A stretch of 22,728 nucleotides of DNA from a virus: positions 1 to 22,728 of IMG/VR virus record IMGVR_UViG_3300050821_002367. One strand, written 5' to 3'. Of the stretch, positions 15,517-21,756 are shown in pieces. The notes beneath the pieces are model-generated. The model was not told the origin of the DNA and made no database searches. It saw only the letters and a list, made by a program, of their open reading frames with translations. Position 1 is the first letter of the stretch; every line of letters begins with the position of its first letter. The position numbers and the translations under genes were made by a program.

Positions 15517-15750
15517 TTGAAACGGGGAATGTGGGTATGGATACGTGTGCCGCTGGAAGCCGTCGAGCGCGCGATCTCGCTCCTCAAGGAGGCCGCGATG
15601 CGCGGGCATTTGGGTGCCTCAAAGACTGATAACAAGAAATTCAGCGAGCGCCTGCGTGAGAAGGCCGACGCAGACGATCAACACGCGGAGCACCTGAAGA
15701 AGGCGCTGCGCGATGGCGATGGCAAGAAGCCTCCGGAGGACACGCAGTGA
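15517..15750 (+). CDS. Small charged phage protein
   Basis: A 77-residue protein, rich in Lys, Glu, Asp and Ala, with an amphipathic N-terminal helix (VPLEAVERAISLLKEAA) and a strongly charged C-terminal half. I do not recognise the family. The TTG start at 15517 has GGAGAA 6 nt upstream. A second candidate, ATG 15598, is preceded by a perfect AAGGAGG (15586-15592) with 5-nt spacing and would give 50 residues, so two starts may be used. The stop overlaps the GTG start of the DUF5675 gene, indicating coupling. Confidence 0.6.
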   Translation: MKRGMWVWIRVPLEAVERAISLLKEAAMRGHLGASKTDNKKFSERLREKADADDQHAEHLKKALRDGDGKKPPEDTQ

Positions 15751-16205
15751 TCGATCTCAAACTGATCCGCACCGCATCGGGGCCGCTTGCGACCATGGGC
15801 TATTGCGATCTGCCCACCGGGGAGCGGCTCTACACGATCGAGCCGCCATGGAAGGACAATCATGCTGACATCTCCTGCGTCCCGCCTGGCGCCTATACGC
15901 TCATGCCCTATCACTCACCCGAGCACGGGCCGACGTGGTATCTGCAGAACGCAGACAACACCGTGGGCGGTCGCGGGGCGGCGCGCTCCTATTGCGAGCT
16001 GCACTCGGCGAACTGGGCTCGCCAGCTCGAAGGCTGCATCGCCTTCGGCCTCGATGACTTCCCGATGCTCGACCCTGTCGACAACACTGTCGAGCCAGCG
16101 GTGGAGCATTCGGTCGATGCGATCGAGGCGCTGCTGCAGTCGCTCGTGCCGATGTCGACCGGCAACACGCTCTCGATCGTATATGCGGATGGCGTCGTAG
16201 CGTGA
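15747..16205 (+). CDS. DUF5675 family protein, possible cell-wall-active enzyme
   Basis: A 152-residue protein matching DUF5675: YTIEPPWKDN with SCVPPGAY (residues 29-50), then H86-S-A-N89 and L-E-G96-C97-I-A-F-G101. DUF5675 has no proven activity that I know of. The H...N...GC arrangement recalls the His/Cys signature of L,D-transpeptidase-like enzymes, and its place at the head of a lysis cassette makes a peptidoglycan role worth testing; this is inference. The start is GTG 15747 with GGAGG (15734-15738) 8 nt upstream, overlapping the previous stop by 4 nt. Confidence 0.75.
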   Translation: MIDLKLIRTASGPLATMGYCDLPTGERLYTIEPPWKDNHADISCVPPGAYTLMPYHSPEHGPTWYLQNADNTVGGRGAARSYCELHSANWARQLEGCIAFGLDDFPMLDPVDNTVEPAVEHSVDAIEALLQSLVPMSTGNTLSIVYADGVVA

Positions 16206-16208
16206 CCC

Positions 16209-16613
16209 TTGGAGAAGGACGAGAACGCCGTCACCGCGCAGCTCAAAGCGCTGGCACCCTCGCTTGCGAAGATGCCGCGCTGGACGCGGAACATGAGCGA
16301 CGGGCAGCTCAAATGGGTGGTGAGGGTGGCGTGGATCGTGCTCGGACTTCTAGGCGCGGCGGCCTCGGGTCTCTTCTGGCGCACGATCGATCTCGGCACC
16401 GAGTACAAGCTCGTGCATCAGGACGTCGTGTCGCTCGAGGATCAATCGAAGAAGGTCGATCAACTCGTGAAGGACATGGCCGTGGTGAAGGCCAACACCG
16501 GCGAGCTTAAGAAGTGGCACGACGGCTTGATGTGCGAATACGAACGCGACTGGGCGCGCCGACACGGCAAGCACCCGGCGCCGTGTGCGCCAGAGCCGCA
16601 AGTCGAGCCATGA
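16209..16613 (+). CDS. Single-TM coiled-coil protein, possible inner-membrane spanin-like
   Basis: A 134-residue protein. A basic N-terminal segment (to residue 35) is followed by one transmembrane helix (about 36-57, WVVRVAWIVLGLLGAAASGLFW in part). A heptad-like coiled-coil stretch (about 65-103, VVSLEDQSKKVDQLVKDM) and a Pro-rich tail complete it. The predicted topology is N-in/C-out, as in inner-membrane spanins, but it lacks an overlapping lipoprotein partner. The start is TTG 16209 with a poor ribosome-binding site, so the N-terminus is uncertain. It could also be a holin accessory protein. Confidence 0.65.
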   Translation: MEKDENAVTAQLKALAPSLAKMPRWTRNMSDGQLKWVVRVAWIVLGLLGAAASGLFWRTIDLGTEYKLVHQDVVSLEDQSKKVDQLVKDMAVVKANTGELKKWHDGLMCEYERDWARRHGKHPAPCAPEPQVEP

Positions 16614-16648
16614 GTGGAGTATCCTCCGGGCACAAAAGGGGGCACCTG

Positions 16649-17143
16649 ATGATCATGATCCATATCGCTTTATTGCTGCTGCTTTGCCTGCCGGGTATCG
16701 CTCCGGCGATGGAGCCGGCCGAGCAGGACTTCCGCATAGGCGCCTCGCTCCTCCACAACAACACAGGGCTCGCGGCGCAGATGATGCTGCTGCAGCCCGT
16801 GAGCCCGGCCTACTCGATCCAGTTCGGCGGCGGCATATGGAGCCCGACGTCGAACACGAAGCTCAATTGGGACTGGTCGGGCGGGGTGCGGTCGTGCTGG
16901 GCGTTTGGCCTGTGCTTTTTCATCGGTGCCGATTACCTGCAGCGGATTGACTACATGAACGGAGCGCACACCAACTGGCTATGGAGCTTCAGTTATCAGT
17001 TCGGGAACGACGACAACAAGATGCTGAAGGGCGTCGCGCAATGGCACATCTCGAATGCCGGGACATCGGACACCAACATCGGCCGCAATGCCATCGGTCT
17101 CGAATTCCGGTGTCAGCACGAGATCATCATCTGCTTAAAGTAG
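16649..17143 (+). CDS. PagL-like lipid A deacylase homologue (acyloxyacyl hydrolase family)
   Basis: A 164-residue protein with a signal peptide (residues 1-20, LLLLLCLPGIAPA) and a beta-barrel-like mature part of alternating polar and hydrophobic strands. The diagnostic segment is QWHISNAGTSDTNIGRN: H133-I-S135-N136-A-G with N144 and G146. This matches the His/Ser motif of PagL-type outer-membrane lipid A 3-O-deacylases. From memory, PagL's third catalytic residue is a Glu that would align with N147 here, so activity may differ. It is a probable outer-membrane protein, made late. ATG 16649 is favoured by AAGGGGG (16635-16642) about 7 nt upstream; ATG 16610 would add 13 polar residues before the signal peptide. 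Confidence 0.75.
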   Translation: MIMIHIALLLLLCLPGIAPAMEPAEQDFRIGASLLHNNTGLAAQMMLLQPVSPAYSIQFGGGIWSPTSNTKLNWDWSGGVRSCWAFGLCFFIGADYLQRIDYMNGAHTNWLWSFSYQFGNDDNKMLKGVAQWHISNAGTSDTNIGRNAIGLEFRCQHEIIICLK

Positions 17144-17154
17144 GGAGACACACG

Positions 17155-17442
17155 ATGAACAGTCCCGATCCCGCTCCGACCCCCGCGCCGCCGGCGACAA
17201 TCCCGTGGTGGAAGTCGAACGTGCTGCGAGCGCTCCTCACGATCCTGCTGACGCAGGTGATTGCGCGCGTGCAGTCGCACTACAAGATCGACTTCGCTGT
17301 CTTCGGCATCACGATCACGGACGCGGTTAACTGGACGATGGATATCATCTCCGCCGCCGCTGTCGCGTGGGCGGCGCAGAGCCGCATCACCAAGCCGATG
17401 CCGGCCGTGACTTTCCGTAAACCCCCACCGGCCGATAAATAG
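17155..17442 (+). CDS. Holin candidate
   Basis: A 95-residue protein with a Pro/Ala-rich N-terminus, two hydrophobic segments (about residues 22-40 and 52-74, ALLTILLTQVIARV and AVNWTMDIISAAAVAWAAQ) and a basic Lys/Arg/Pro tail. Size, charge and position between the PagL-like and lipase genes fit a class II-type holin that makes lesions in the inner membrane at the time of lysis. No family name is certain. ATG 17155 has AGGGAGA (17142-17148) upstream. The gene follows the PagL-like stop by 11 nt. Confidence 0.6.
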   Translation: MNSPDPAPTPAPPATIPWWKSNVLRALLTILLTQVIARVQSHYKIDFAVFGITITDAVNWTMDIISAAAVAWAAQSRITKPMPAVTFRKPPPADK

Positions 17443-17452
17443 GAGTCCCAAC

Positions 17453-17743
17453 ATGTCACTTCTCACCGATCTCTTCGACGCACAGCTCGCGGTGCTCAAG
17501 TCGGATGTTTCAAAGGATCTCATCCCGCAGATTCAGACCGCGGTCAACAACATCGCGAGCAACCCGACGGCTCTCAATGTCGTGGCGCAGGCCGACGTCA
17601 TTGCAGCGGCTGCCATCGGCGCGGCGCCTGGCATCCTGCAGGATGAACTGAAGGCACTCGCCGCGTGGGTGAACGTGCAGCTCACGCGACTCGCTAACCC
17701 GCCGCCCGCTCCGGCTCCGGCACCTGCACCCGCGACGAAGTAA
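17453..17743 (+). CDS. Small Ala-rich phage protein
   Basis: A 96-residue protein with a helical, amphipathic body (DLFDAQLAVLKSDVSKDL, then ILQDELKALAAWVNVQL) and a repetitive Pro/Ala C-terminal tail. No signal peptide or clear transmembrane segment is visible. AGGAG upstream gives a good ribosome-binding site. It lies between the holin candidate and the lipase and ends immediately before the lipase ATG, so it is probably co-translated. I cannot name a family; an accessory role in lysis is possible from position only. Confidence 0.7.
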   Translation: MSLLTDLFDAQLAVLKSDVSKDLIPQIQTAVNNIASNPTALNVVAQADVIAAAAIGAAPGILQDELKALAAWVNVQLTRLANPPPAPAPAPAPATK

Positions 17744-18538
17744 ATGACACGAGCGGCAGATGCGCGGCTCGCGATGCTCGCGTGTGCGGCGGAGGAGATG
17801 TTCGATGCCGCCTATCCCGCGAAGTGTCCGATCGCGCATCCGCTGCTCGGCGAGCTGGGATGGACGCTCAAGGGCCATCTGACCGCCGTCGACGCCCTCA
17901 CCGGCATCGGCGTGCGGGCTTACTACGGCTTCCTCGCCACGTGCGGCGCGAGCACCTACGCGATCGTGGTGCGCGGCACGCAGAGCGTGCTCGAGTGGCT
18001 GAAGGATGCGGAGTTCGCGCTCACGCCGCATCCGGTCGCGGGGTGCGTCGAGACCGGCTTCTGGTCGATCTACGAGACGATGCGCTACCGCACGCTCTCG
18101 GGCTTCGTGCGTCCGCTCCTGCCCGGGCTTCTCGCCGAGATCGGAGCCGGCCAGGTGACGGTGATCGGTCACAGCCTCGGCGCGCCGATCGCGACTTACC
18201 TGCAGCTCGATCTCAACTCGATCCCGAGCACCGGGATCTCGACGAGCGGCAGGTTCTTCGCATCCCCCCGCCCCGGGGATGTGGCCTTCGCGACGATCGC
18301 CTCGGCCGCGCTCACTGACTATTGCGTATATGCCTACGAAGAAGATCTCGTGCCGAAGGTGCCGATCGGCTTCGGCTACCGCGAGCTCGCGAATCTCGTG
18401 ACGCTGCCGCCGAGCGGCGACATCGCACGCACCAACCCGGCGGCGTGGCATCACTCGACGACCTACGGGTATCTGCTCGACCCGTCCGTGCTCTCGCTCA
18501 TCCCGACGCCGTACCGCGGGGCGATCTTGAAGCCATGA
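17744..18538 (+). CDS. Class 3 lipase (alpha/beta hydrolase)
   Basis: A 264-residue lipase_3-type protein. The oxyanion-region motif R78-G79-T80 is followed by a W-L-K-D segment, then the nucleophile elbow G142-H-S144-L-G146 inside VTVIGHSLGAPIATYL. Next come SPRPGD and the acid candidate D201 in YEEDLVPKVP. H236/H237 in AWHHSTTYG supply the catalytic His. The order Ser, Asp, His is correct for the family. There is no signal peptide, so it would need holin lesions to reach the envelope, like an endolysin. It follows the preceding stop directly (TAAATG) without an obvious ribosome-binding site. The substrate is unknown; envelope phospholipids are the likely target in this context. Confidence 0.85.
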   Translation: MTRAADARLAMLACAAEEMFDAAYPAKCPIAHPLLGELGWTLKGHLTAVDALTGIGVRAYYGFLATCGASTYAIVVRGTQSVLEWLKDAEFALTPHPVAGCVETGFWSIYETMRYRTLSGFVRPLLPGLLAEIGAGQVTVIGHSLGAPIATYLQLDLNSIPSTGISTSGRFFASPRPGDVAFATIASAALTDYCVYAYEEDLVPKVPIGFGYRELANLVTLPPSGDIARTNPAAWHHSTTYGYLLDPSVLSLIPTPYRGAILKP

Positions 18539-18660
18539 AGCCGATCCCGCTCCACCCTGAGCACAAGCAGATCGCCAGGCGCGCGGCGCTGATGGTGATC
18601 GTGCTCGTGGCCTGCGCCTTCGTCTTCGGGCTCATGCTGGGTCTGATGCACCGTGGCTGA
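18535..18660 (+). CDS. Small single-TM protein
   Basis: A 41-residue protein: basic N-terminus (KPIPLHPEHKQIARR) followed by one hydrophobic helix (about 18-36, MVIVLVACAFVFGLMLGL in part). The start overlaps the lipase stop as ATGA. L24-V-A-C27 formally fits a lipobox but the remaining 15 residues are hydrophobic, so an outer-membrane lipoprotein is unlikely. It could be an antiholin- or pinholin-like membrane protein. The end overlaps the following GTG start. Confidence 0.5.
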   Translation: MKPIPLHPEHKQIARRAALMVIVLVACAFVFGLMLGLMHRG

Positions 18661-18850
18661 CTATTTCTCGTATCAGGCCGAGCGCCAGCAGCAGCGCAAA
18701 GATGCGCCCAAGCCGACGGCCGCGCCCGCGCCAGCGCCGCAACCGCCAGCAGCCCCAGCGTCGATCGAGGTTCAAGAGTTCGATCCGGCGAGCACGACGA
18801 TCGTGCAGCGCTTCCGCCACGCTCTAGCCAAGAAGTTCAGGGACGAGTAG
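18653..18850 (+). CDS. Small Pro/Ala-rich hydrophilic protein
   Basis: A 65-residue protein starting at GTG 18653, overlapping the previous stop by 8 nt. It begins MADYFSYQAERQQQR, has a Pro/Ala-rich middle, and ends with a basic helix (IVQRFRHALAKKFRDE). No transmembrane segment, signal peptide or recognised domain. It is the last gene of the tight plus-strand cluster before the hairpin. The function is unknown. Confidence 0.55.
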   Translation: MADYFSYQAERQQQRKDAPKPTAAPAPAPQPPAAPASIEVQEFDPASTTIVQRFRHALAKKFRDE

Positions 18851-18887
18851 CCTTTCCGACTCATACAACGCAGCAGAAGCAGTCCGC

Positions 18888-18914
18888 CCCCCGGTAGGGT
18901 GTTCCCTCCGGGGG
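18888..18914 (+). terminator. GC-rich hairpin at the end of the plus-strand block
   Basis: CCCCCGGTAGGG (18888-18899) pairs with CCCTCCGGGGG (18904-18914) across a TGTT loop: 11 base pairs with one bulged T. The stem is very stable and lies 37 nt after the last tight-cluster stop. No T-tract follows, so it is not a typical intrinsic terminator. It may be a transcript-protecting or attenuating structure. Apart from this hairpin nothing else is seen between 18851 and 18977. Confidence 0.5.
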
Positions 18915-18977
18915 AGCGGGCCCGTAGGTGGGCTACCGCACAACCGTAACTGGGCGCTCCGCGTTATGCTGCGGCCC

Positions 18978-19145
18978 ATGAACATCCTGCCCTTCCTCCT
19001 TCAGGTCCTCGCGCTCGTCTGCCTGCTCTTTGCGACGTTCGGGATGTTCCCGACTTCCAAAGTGTCGTGGCTCCCCGCGGGCATGTTCCTGTGGCTGCTC
19101 TCGCTCATGGTGAGCGGAATCGTCCTGCACCCGATCAGCCACTAG
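18978..19145 (+). CDS. Small two-TM membrane protein
   Basis: A 55-residue hydrophobic protein: helix 1 MNILPFLLQVLALVCLLFA in part, a turn FGMFPTSKVSW, then helix 2 AGMFLWLLSLMVSGIVL, and a short polar end. The pattern (a first helix, FG-x-x-P-x-x-x-V, a second helix) resembles small membrane proteins often seen in phages and bacteria. No good ribosome-binding site is visible, which lowers confidence in the start. It is the last plus-strand gene before the convergent minus-strand operon. Confidence 0.6.
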   Translation: MNILPFLLQVLALVCLLFATFGMFPTSKVSWLPAGMFLWLLSLMVSGIVLHPISH

Positions 19146-19202
19146 GCTGCCTGTAGAGGCGCAGGCGCGGCGATCCGCCAGGCCGCACCCGGTAGCCCCG
19201 CC

Positions 19203-19328
19203 CTACGGTTTCTGCCGACGCCTCTTGCGTGGTTTGGCGGGGGCCGCCTTCTGCATGAGTTTCTTGAGCGCCGCGGCTGCGGCGGCGGTGTCCTCAGCGT
19301 TCCACACACCGCGCTTGCCAGCGCGCAT
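19203..19328 (-). CDS. Small basic hypothetical protein
   Basis: A 41-residue candidate: starts MRAGKRGVWNAED, continues with an Ala-rich helix and LKKLMQKAA, and ends in a Lys/Arg cluster (KPRKRRRQKP). The frame extends upstream with FEVGDAS, so a longer start is possible. It lies 50 nt after the ATPase stop on the same strand. No clear ribosome-binding site serves this start. The composition looks protein-like and possibly nucleic-acid-binding. I cannot assign a function. Confidence 0.4.
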   Translation of the reverse strand: MRAGKRGVWNAEDTAAAAAALKKLMQKAAPAKPRKRRRQKP

Positions 19329-19378
19329 GGACGCATCGCCGACCTCGAAGGGGTTCGGTGGGGGCCGGCGCGGCCGGC

Positions 19379-21127
19379 TCAGAAGAGATCCTCGCTCGCC
19401 CTGATCTCGCCGCGGCTGCTCACGACGAGCCCCTTGGCCGCCAGCCGGGGCACATAGGTCTCGATCGACCGCGGCGCGTAACCGGTGGCCACCTGTAGCT
19501 GATCCCGGGTCATGGTGCCGCCTCGGCCGTCGATGAGGACGTCGAGGATCTTCCGCTCGCCTTCGGGCAGGATCGAGCGCCAGTGCTCCTGCAGAGCTTC
19601 CCCTTGCGGTAGCGGCGCGGCGTCCGGCATGGCGGCGTGCCCGACATTCGTGGCCTTGAGCAGGCCGCCTACGCTCTCGACGTAGAGCTTCGCCATGAGG
19701 CGCGGCAGGTAGGTCTCAAGCGATCGCGCGGCGTAGCCGGTCAAGACCCCGAGCTGCGATCGCGTGCGCCCGCTCGGGAACTGGATGAGCGCCGCGAGGA
19801 TCTTCGCCTCGCCCTTCGGGAGATCTCCCGATTCTTTGGTAACAACCACACGAGCCCCACGCGGCAGGCCCGCTCCTACGATCTCCATTCCTTCCTTGAG
19901 TGCGCCAGATGTGACCGATACCTGTAATCGAGCATCGGGGATTAGGCTCGGCTCGAACTGCTGCGGCGCGTGCTCATTCAGAGCCGAGTCGACGGCCCGA
20001 TGAATCGCCTGCCGCAGATCCTTGTGGTCTCGCAGGCGATCGGCGAGCCGGTAGCGCTCACCAGCCGTATAGCCGCGCTGATAGCCGCGCTCATCCGCCG
20101 CGCGCTCGAGCGCCTTGACGTCGACCTTCGCCGCCGCCGCCGGTTTGACGCGCGGGTCGGCGAGCTTGCGCTGTAGCACGGCGATATCGCGATCGCGCGC
20201 GGCCAGCTCGGCGCGCAGTTTCTTGGGGTCGTTGGCCTCAGCTTCTACGACCGCATCCCCGATGATGCCGCGGAGCTTGTCGACGTCGACGGCCGCGGTA
20301 CGCACCTGGCGCTCGCCGTCCTTCTGGTCGGGCGTCTTCGTATTGTCGTAGGTCTTCGGCCGCGGGAACTGCACGCACTCAAGGAAGCGTGCCACGCCCG
20401 AGACGACCCACGCCTCGCCGTCCGCGAGCCCCGAGAGACTGCTCTCGATCGAGTCGCGCTTGTCCTTGTCCTTGACGTTGCCCTTGAGCCACCCGAGCAC
20501 CGGCTGCTGATCCGCCGGCGCGATGAAGCGGTGCACGACCATCGTCTCGCAGCTACCGAGGATCGCGTTGTGCAAGGCCTGCGTGCGCTGGGTCATGACG
20601 AGCAGCCTGATCCCCTTCGTGCGCCCAGCGACGGCGATCTTCTTCGCGTAGTGGATCGCGAGATTTTCCTTGCCGATGCCGGCCCGCTCCTTGGGCGCGA
20701 ACTCGTGCGCTTCCTCGATCGCCAGATACAACACGCCCTTCATGCGCTTCATGAGCGTGGCGGCGAAGTCGACGAAGAAGGCCTGCAGGCCGCCCGCCTC
20801 GAAGTCGGCCATGTCGATGATCGAGAGCGGAAGCGAGCCGCGCGCCACGAGCTCGCCGATCGCCTTGCCAGCGCCTGAGTGCAGCGGCACGTGCCCATGC
20901 GGGCCGCCGAGGATCTGGAACGGGAGCCCGGCGCGCTTGCCGTCAGCGCTCGACGTCAACCCCCACCAGTCGGACTTGAGCGGATCGAGGATGCACACGC
21001 GCGCACCCTCGGCCACCACGTGCTCGACGATGAGCTTCGCGGTCGTCGTCTTACCGCTACCGGTCATCCCGAGGATGCCGGTGTGCGACTTCAGCGCCTG
21101 TTCGGGGATCGGCAGTTTCTTCACCAC
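19379..21127 (-). CDS. HerA/DUF87-type ATPase with tandem winged-helix-like domains
   Basis: A 582-residue protein. Residues 1 to about 255 form a HerA/FtsK-type P-loop ATPase: Walker A G20-M-T-G-S-G-K26-T27, Walker B LYLAIEEAHEF (133-143, E138/E139) and a sensor-like LLVMTQR (175-181). A charged coiled-coil-like region spans about 280-385. Residues about 436-488 and 520-573 are two related winged-helix-like domains (LP-K/E-GE-x-KIL, then TGYA-x-RS-x-ETY-x-PRL-x-AK). Known HerA ATPases are hexameric DNA translocases; a role in moving or remodelling phage or host DNA is inferred. GTG 21127 has GGGTGAG 6 nt upstream and overlaps the preceding small DNA-binding gene by 7 nt. Confidence 0.85.
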   Translation of the reverse strand: MVKKLPIPEQALKSHTGILGMTGSGKTTTAKLIVEHVVAEGARVCILDPLKSDWWGLTSSADGKRAGLPFQILGGPHGHVPLHSGAGKAIGELVARGSLPLSIIDMADFEAGGLQAFFVDFAATLMKRMKGVLYLAIEEAHEFAPKERAGIGKENLAIHYAKKIAVAGRTKGIRLLVMTQRTQALHNAILGSCETMVVHRFIAPADQQPVLGWLKGNVKDKDKRDSIESSLSGLADGEAWVVSGVARFLECVQFPRPKTYDNTKTPDQKDGERQVRTAAVDVDKLRGIIGDAVVEAEANDPKKLRAELAARDRDIAVLQRKLADPRVKPAAAAKVDVKALERAADERGYQRGYTAGERYRLADRLRDHKDLRQAIHRAVDSALNEHAPQQFEPSLIPDARLQVSVTSGALKEGMEIVGAGLPRGARVVVTKESGDLPKGEAKILAALIQFPSGRTRSQLGVLTGYAARSLETYLPRLMAKLYVESVGGLLKATNVGHAAMPDAAPLPQGEALQEHWRSILPEGERKILDVLIDGRGGTMTRDQLQVATGYAPRSIETYVPRLAAKGLVVSSRGEIRASEDLF

Positions 21128-21294
21128 CGGAAGCTCACCCCGATCCGCATCGCCTTCTGCTGCGTTGCGGCCGGGGTGCGGCCTAGCCGCCTGGCGACGG
21201 AGGCGATCGCTTCACGCCGGCGAGCTGCGCCGCGCAGGTGCTGCTCTTCCTTCTTCGTCCACGTCTTCTTGTTGCGGGGTGTCTTCGTGCTCAT
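21121..21294 (-). CDS. Small SANT/Myb-like helix-turn-helix protein
   Basis: A 57-residue basic protein. After a Lys/Arg-rich N-terminus it shows TWTKKEEQHLRGAARR, then IASVARRLGRTPAATQQKAMRIG, the pattern of SANT/Myb-like helix-turn-helix domains of small phage regulators (W-T-x-x-E/D, LGR-T/S-x-x-A, K-A-x-R-x-G). It probably binds DNA. ATG 21294 is favoured: GGAG lies 9 nt upstream, whereas the in-frame ATG 21303 has GGAG directly adjacent. Its end overlaps the ATPase start by 7 nt, so the two are coupled and may act together. Confidence 0.75.
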   Translation of the reverse strand: MSTKTPRNKKTWTKKEEQHLRGAARRREAIASVARRLGRTPAATQQKAMRIGVSFRW

Positions 21295-21319
21295 GTTGGT
21301 CATCTCCGGTTGTTAGTTA

Positions 21320-21529
21320 TTACGGCAATCGTCTGTCTTCTCTCATCAAACCCTCAAGCGCATCGACACGCCGTCGAAGCTGCGCGACGAGTATCAGGAG
21401 CAGCATCACCAGCTCGCCAGCGTTGTCGTAGATATCCTCGCCGAACGCCTCGCCGAGCATCTTCTCAATCTCATCTGCCTGCTGGGTGTCCTCCGGCAGC
21501 AGCCCCAACTTCTGCGCTGGCGTCATCAT
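21320..21529 (-). CDS. Small acidic phage protein with C-terminal helix
   Basis: A 69-residue protein with an acidic first half (LPEDTQQADEIEKMLGEAFGEDIYD) and a hydrophobic/coiled-coil second half (LVMLLLILVAQLRRRVDALEGLM in part). The hydrophobic run is short and probably helical packing rather than a transmembrane span. The start overlaps the stop of the upstream zinc-binding candidate (ATGATGA). No family recognised. It lies 25 nt before the helix-turn-helix gene in the same operon. Confidence 0.65.
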   Translation of the reverse strand: MMTPAQKLGLLPEDTQQADEIEKMLGEAFGEDIYDNAGELVMLLLILVAQLRRRVDALEGLMREDRRLP

Positions 21530-21756
21530 GGCTTCGCCTTCCTGCGGAACTTGTCGGGATCGGTGCAGGTGCCCCAGTGATTGACATGCTTGCCCTGTTC
21601 GTAGACTTCATCCTCTTCGTCGACCGTGTCGGCATCGACCGGCATCTTCTTGCCGCTCGACGTGAGCAGGAAAATGATGCGCGCCTGGCACGCCGTGCAC
21701 CGCACGATCCGCTTCTCGTGCCCCTCGCTGTAGTCGTTGAGATCTTCGAAGCTCAT
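21526..21756 (-). CDS. Small Cys/His phage protein, probable zinc-binding
   Basis: A 76-residue protein with a CTAC pair (CxxC) near residue 20, then a GKKMPVDADT segment, and H-x-x-H/W-G-T-C later (VNHWGTCTDPDKFRR). The order CxxC, GK-x-MPVD, H...C is common in small phage proteins with a zinc-ribbon-like fold. The start overlaps the preceding stop by 4 nt and a GGA-type site lies about 8 nt upstream. The function is unknown. Confidence 0.7.
   Translation of the reverse strand: MSFEDLNDYSEGHEKRIVRCTACQARIIFLLTSSGKKMPVDADTVDEEDEVYEQGKHVNHWGTCTDPDKFRRKAKP

Noticed and set aside
16202-16510. Overlapping second-frame ORF with TLAC as a possible spanin lipobox
   Set aside because: There is no hydrophobic signal region before the Cys and the composition is Arg/Gly/Glu-rich shadow sequence.
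18535-18660. Rz1-like outer-membrane lipoprotein (L-V-A-C lipobox)
   Set aside because: The sequence after the Cys is hydrophobic and only 15 residues, not the Pro-rich mature part of Rz1, so the match is likely chance.
18942-18970. Promoter before the 55-residue membrane protein (TATGCT as -10)
   Set aside because: Only 4 of 6 positions match the -10 consensus and no -35-like hexamer is present at 16-18 nt spacing.
19147-19164. Terminator hairpin just after the 55-residue gene
   Set aside because: The stem CTG-CCT/AGG-CAG has only six pairs with a 2-nt bulge and no T-tract follows.
19142-19336. A 64-residue minus-strand ORF starting at 19336 with GAGG upstream
   Set aside because: The protein is Pro/Arg-rich with no plausible domain; the overlapping frame at 19203-19328 has a more protein-like composition.
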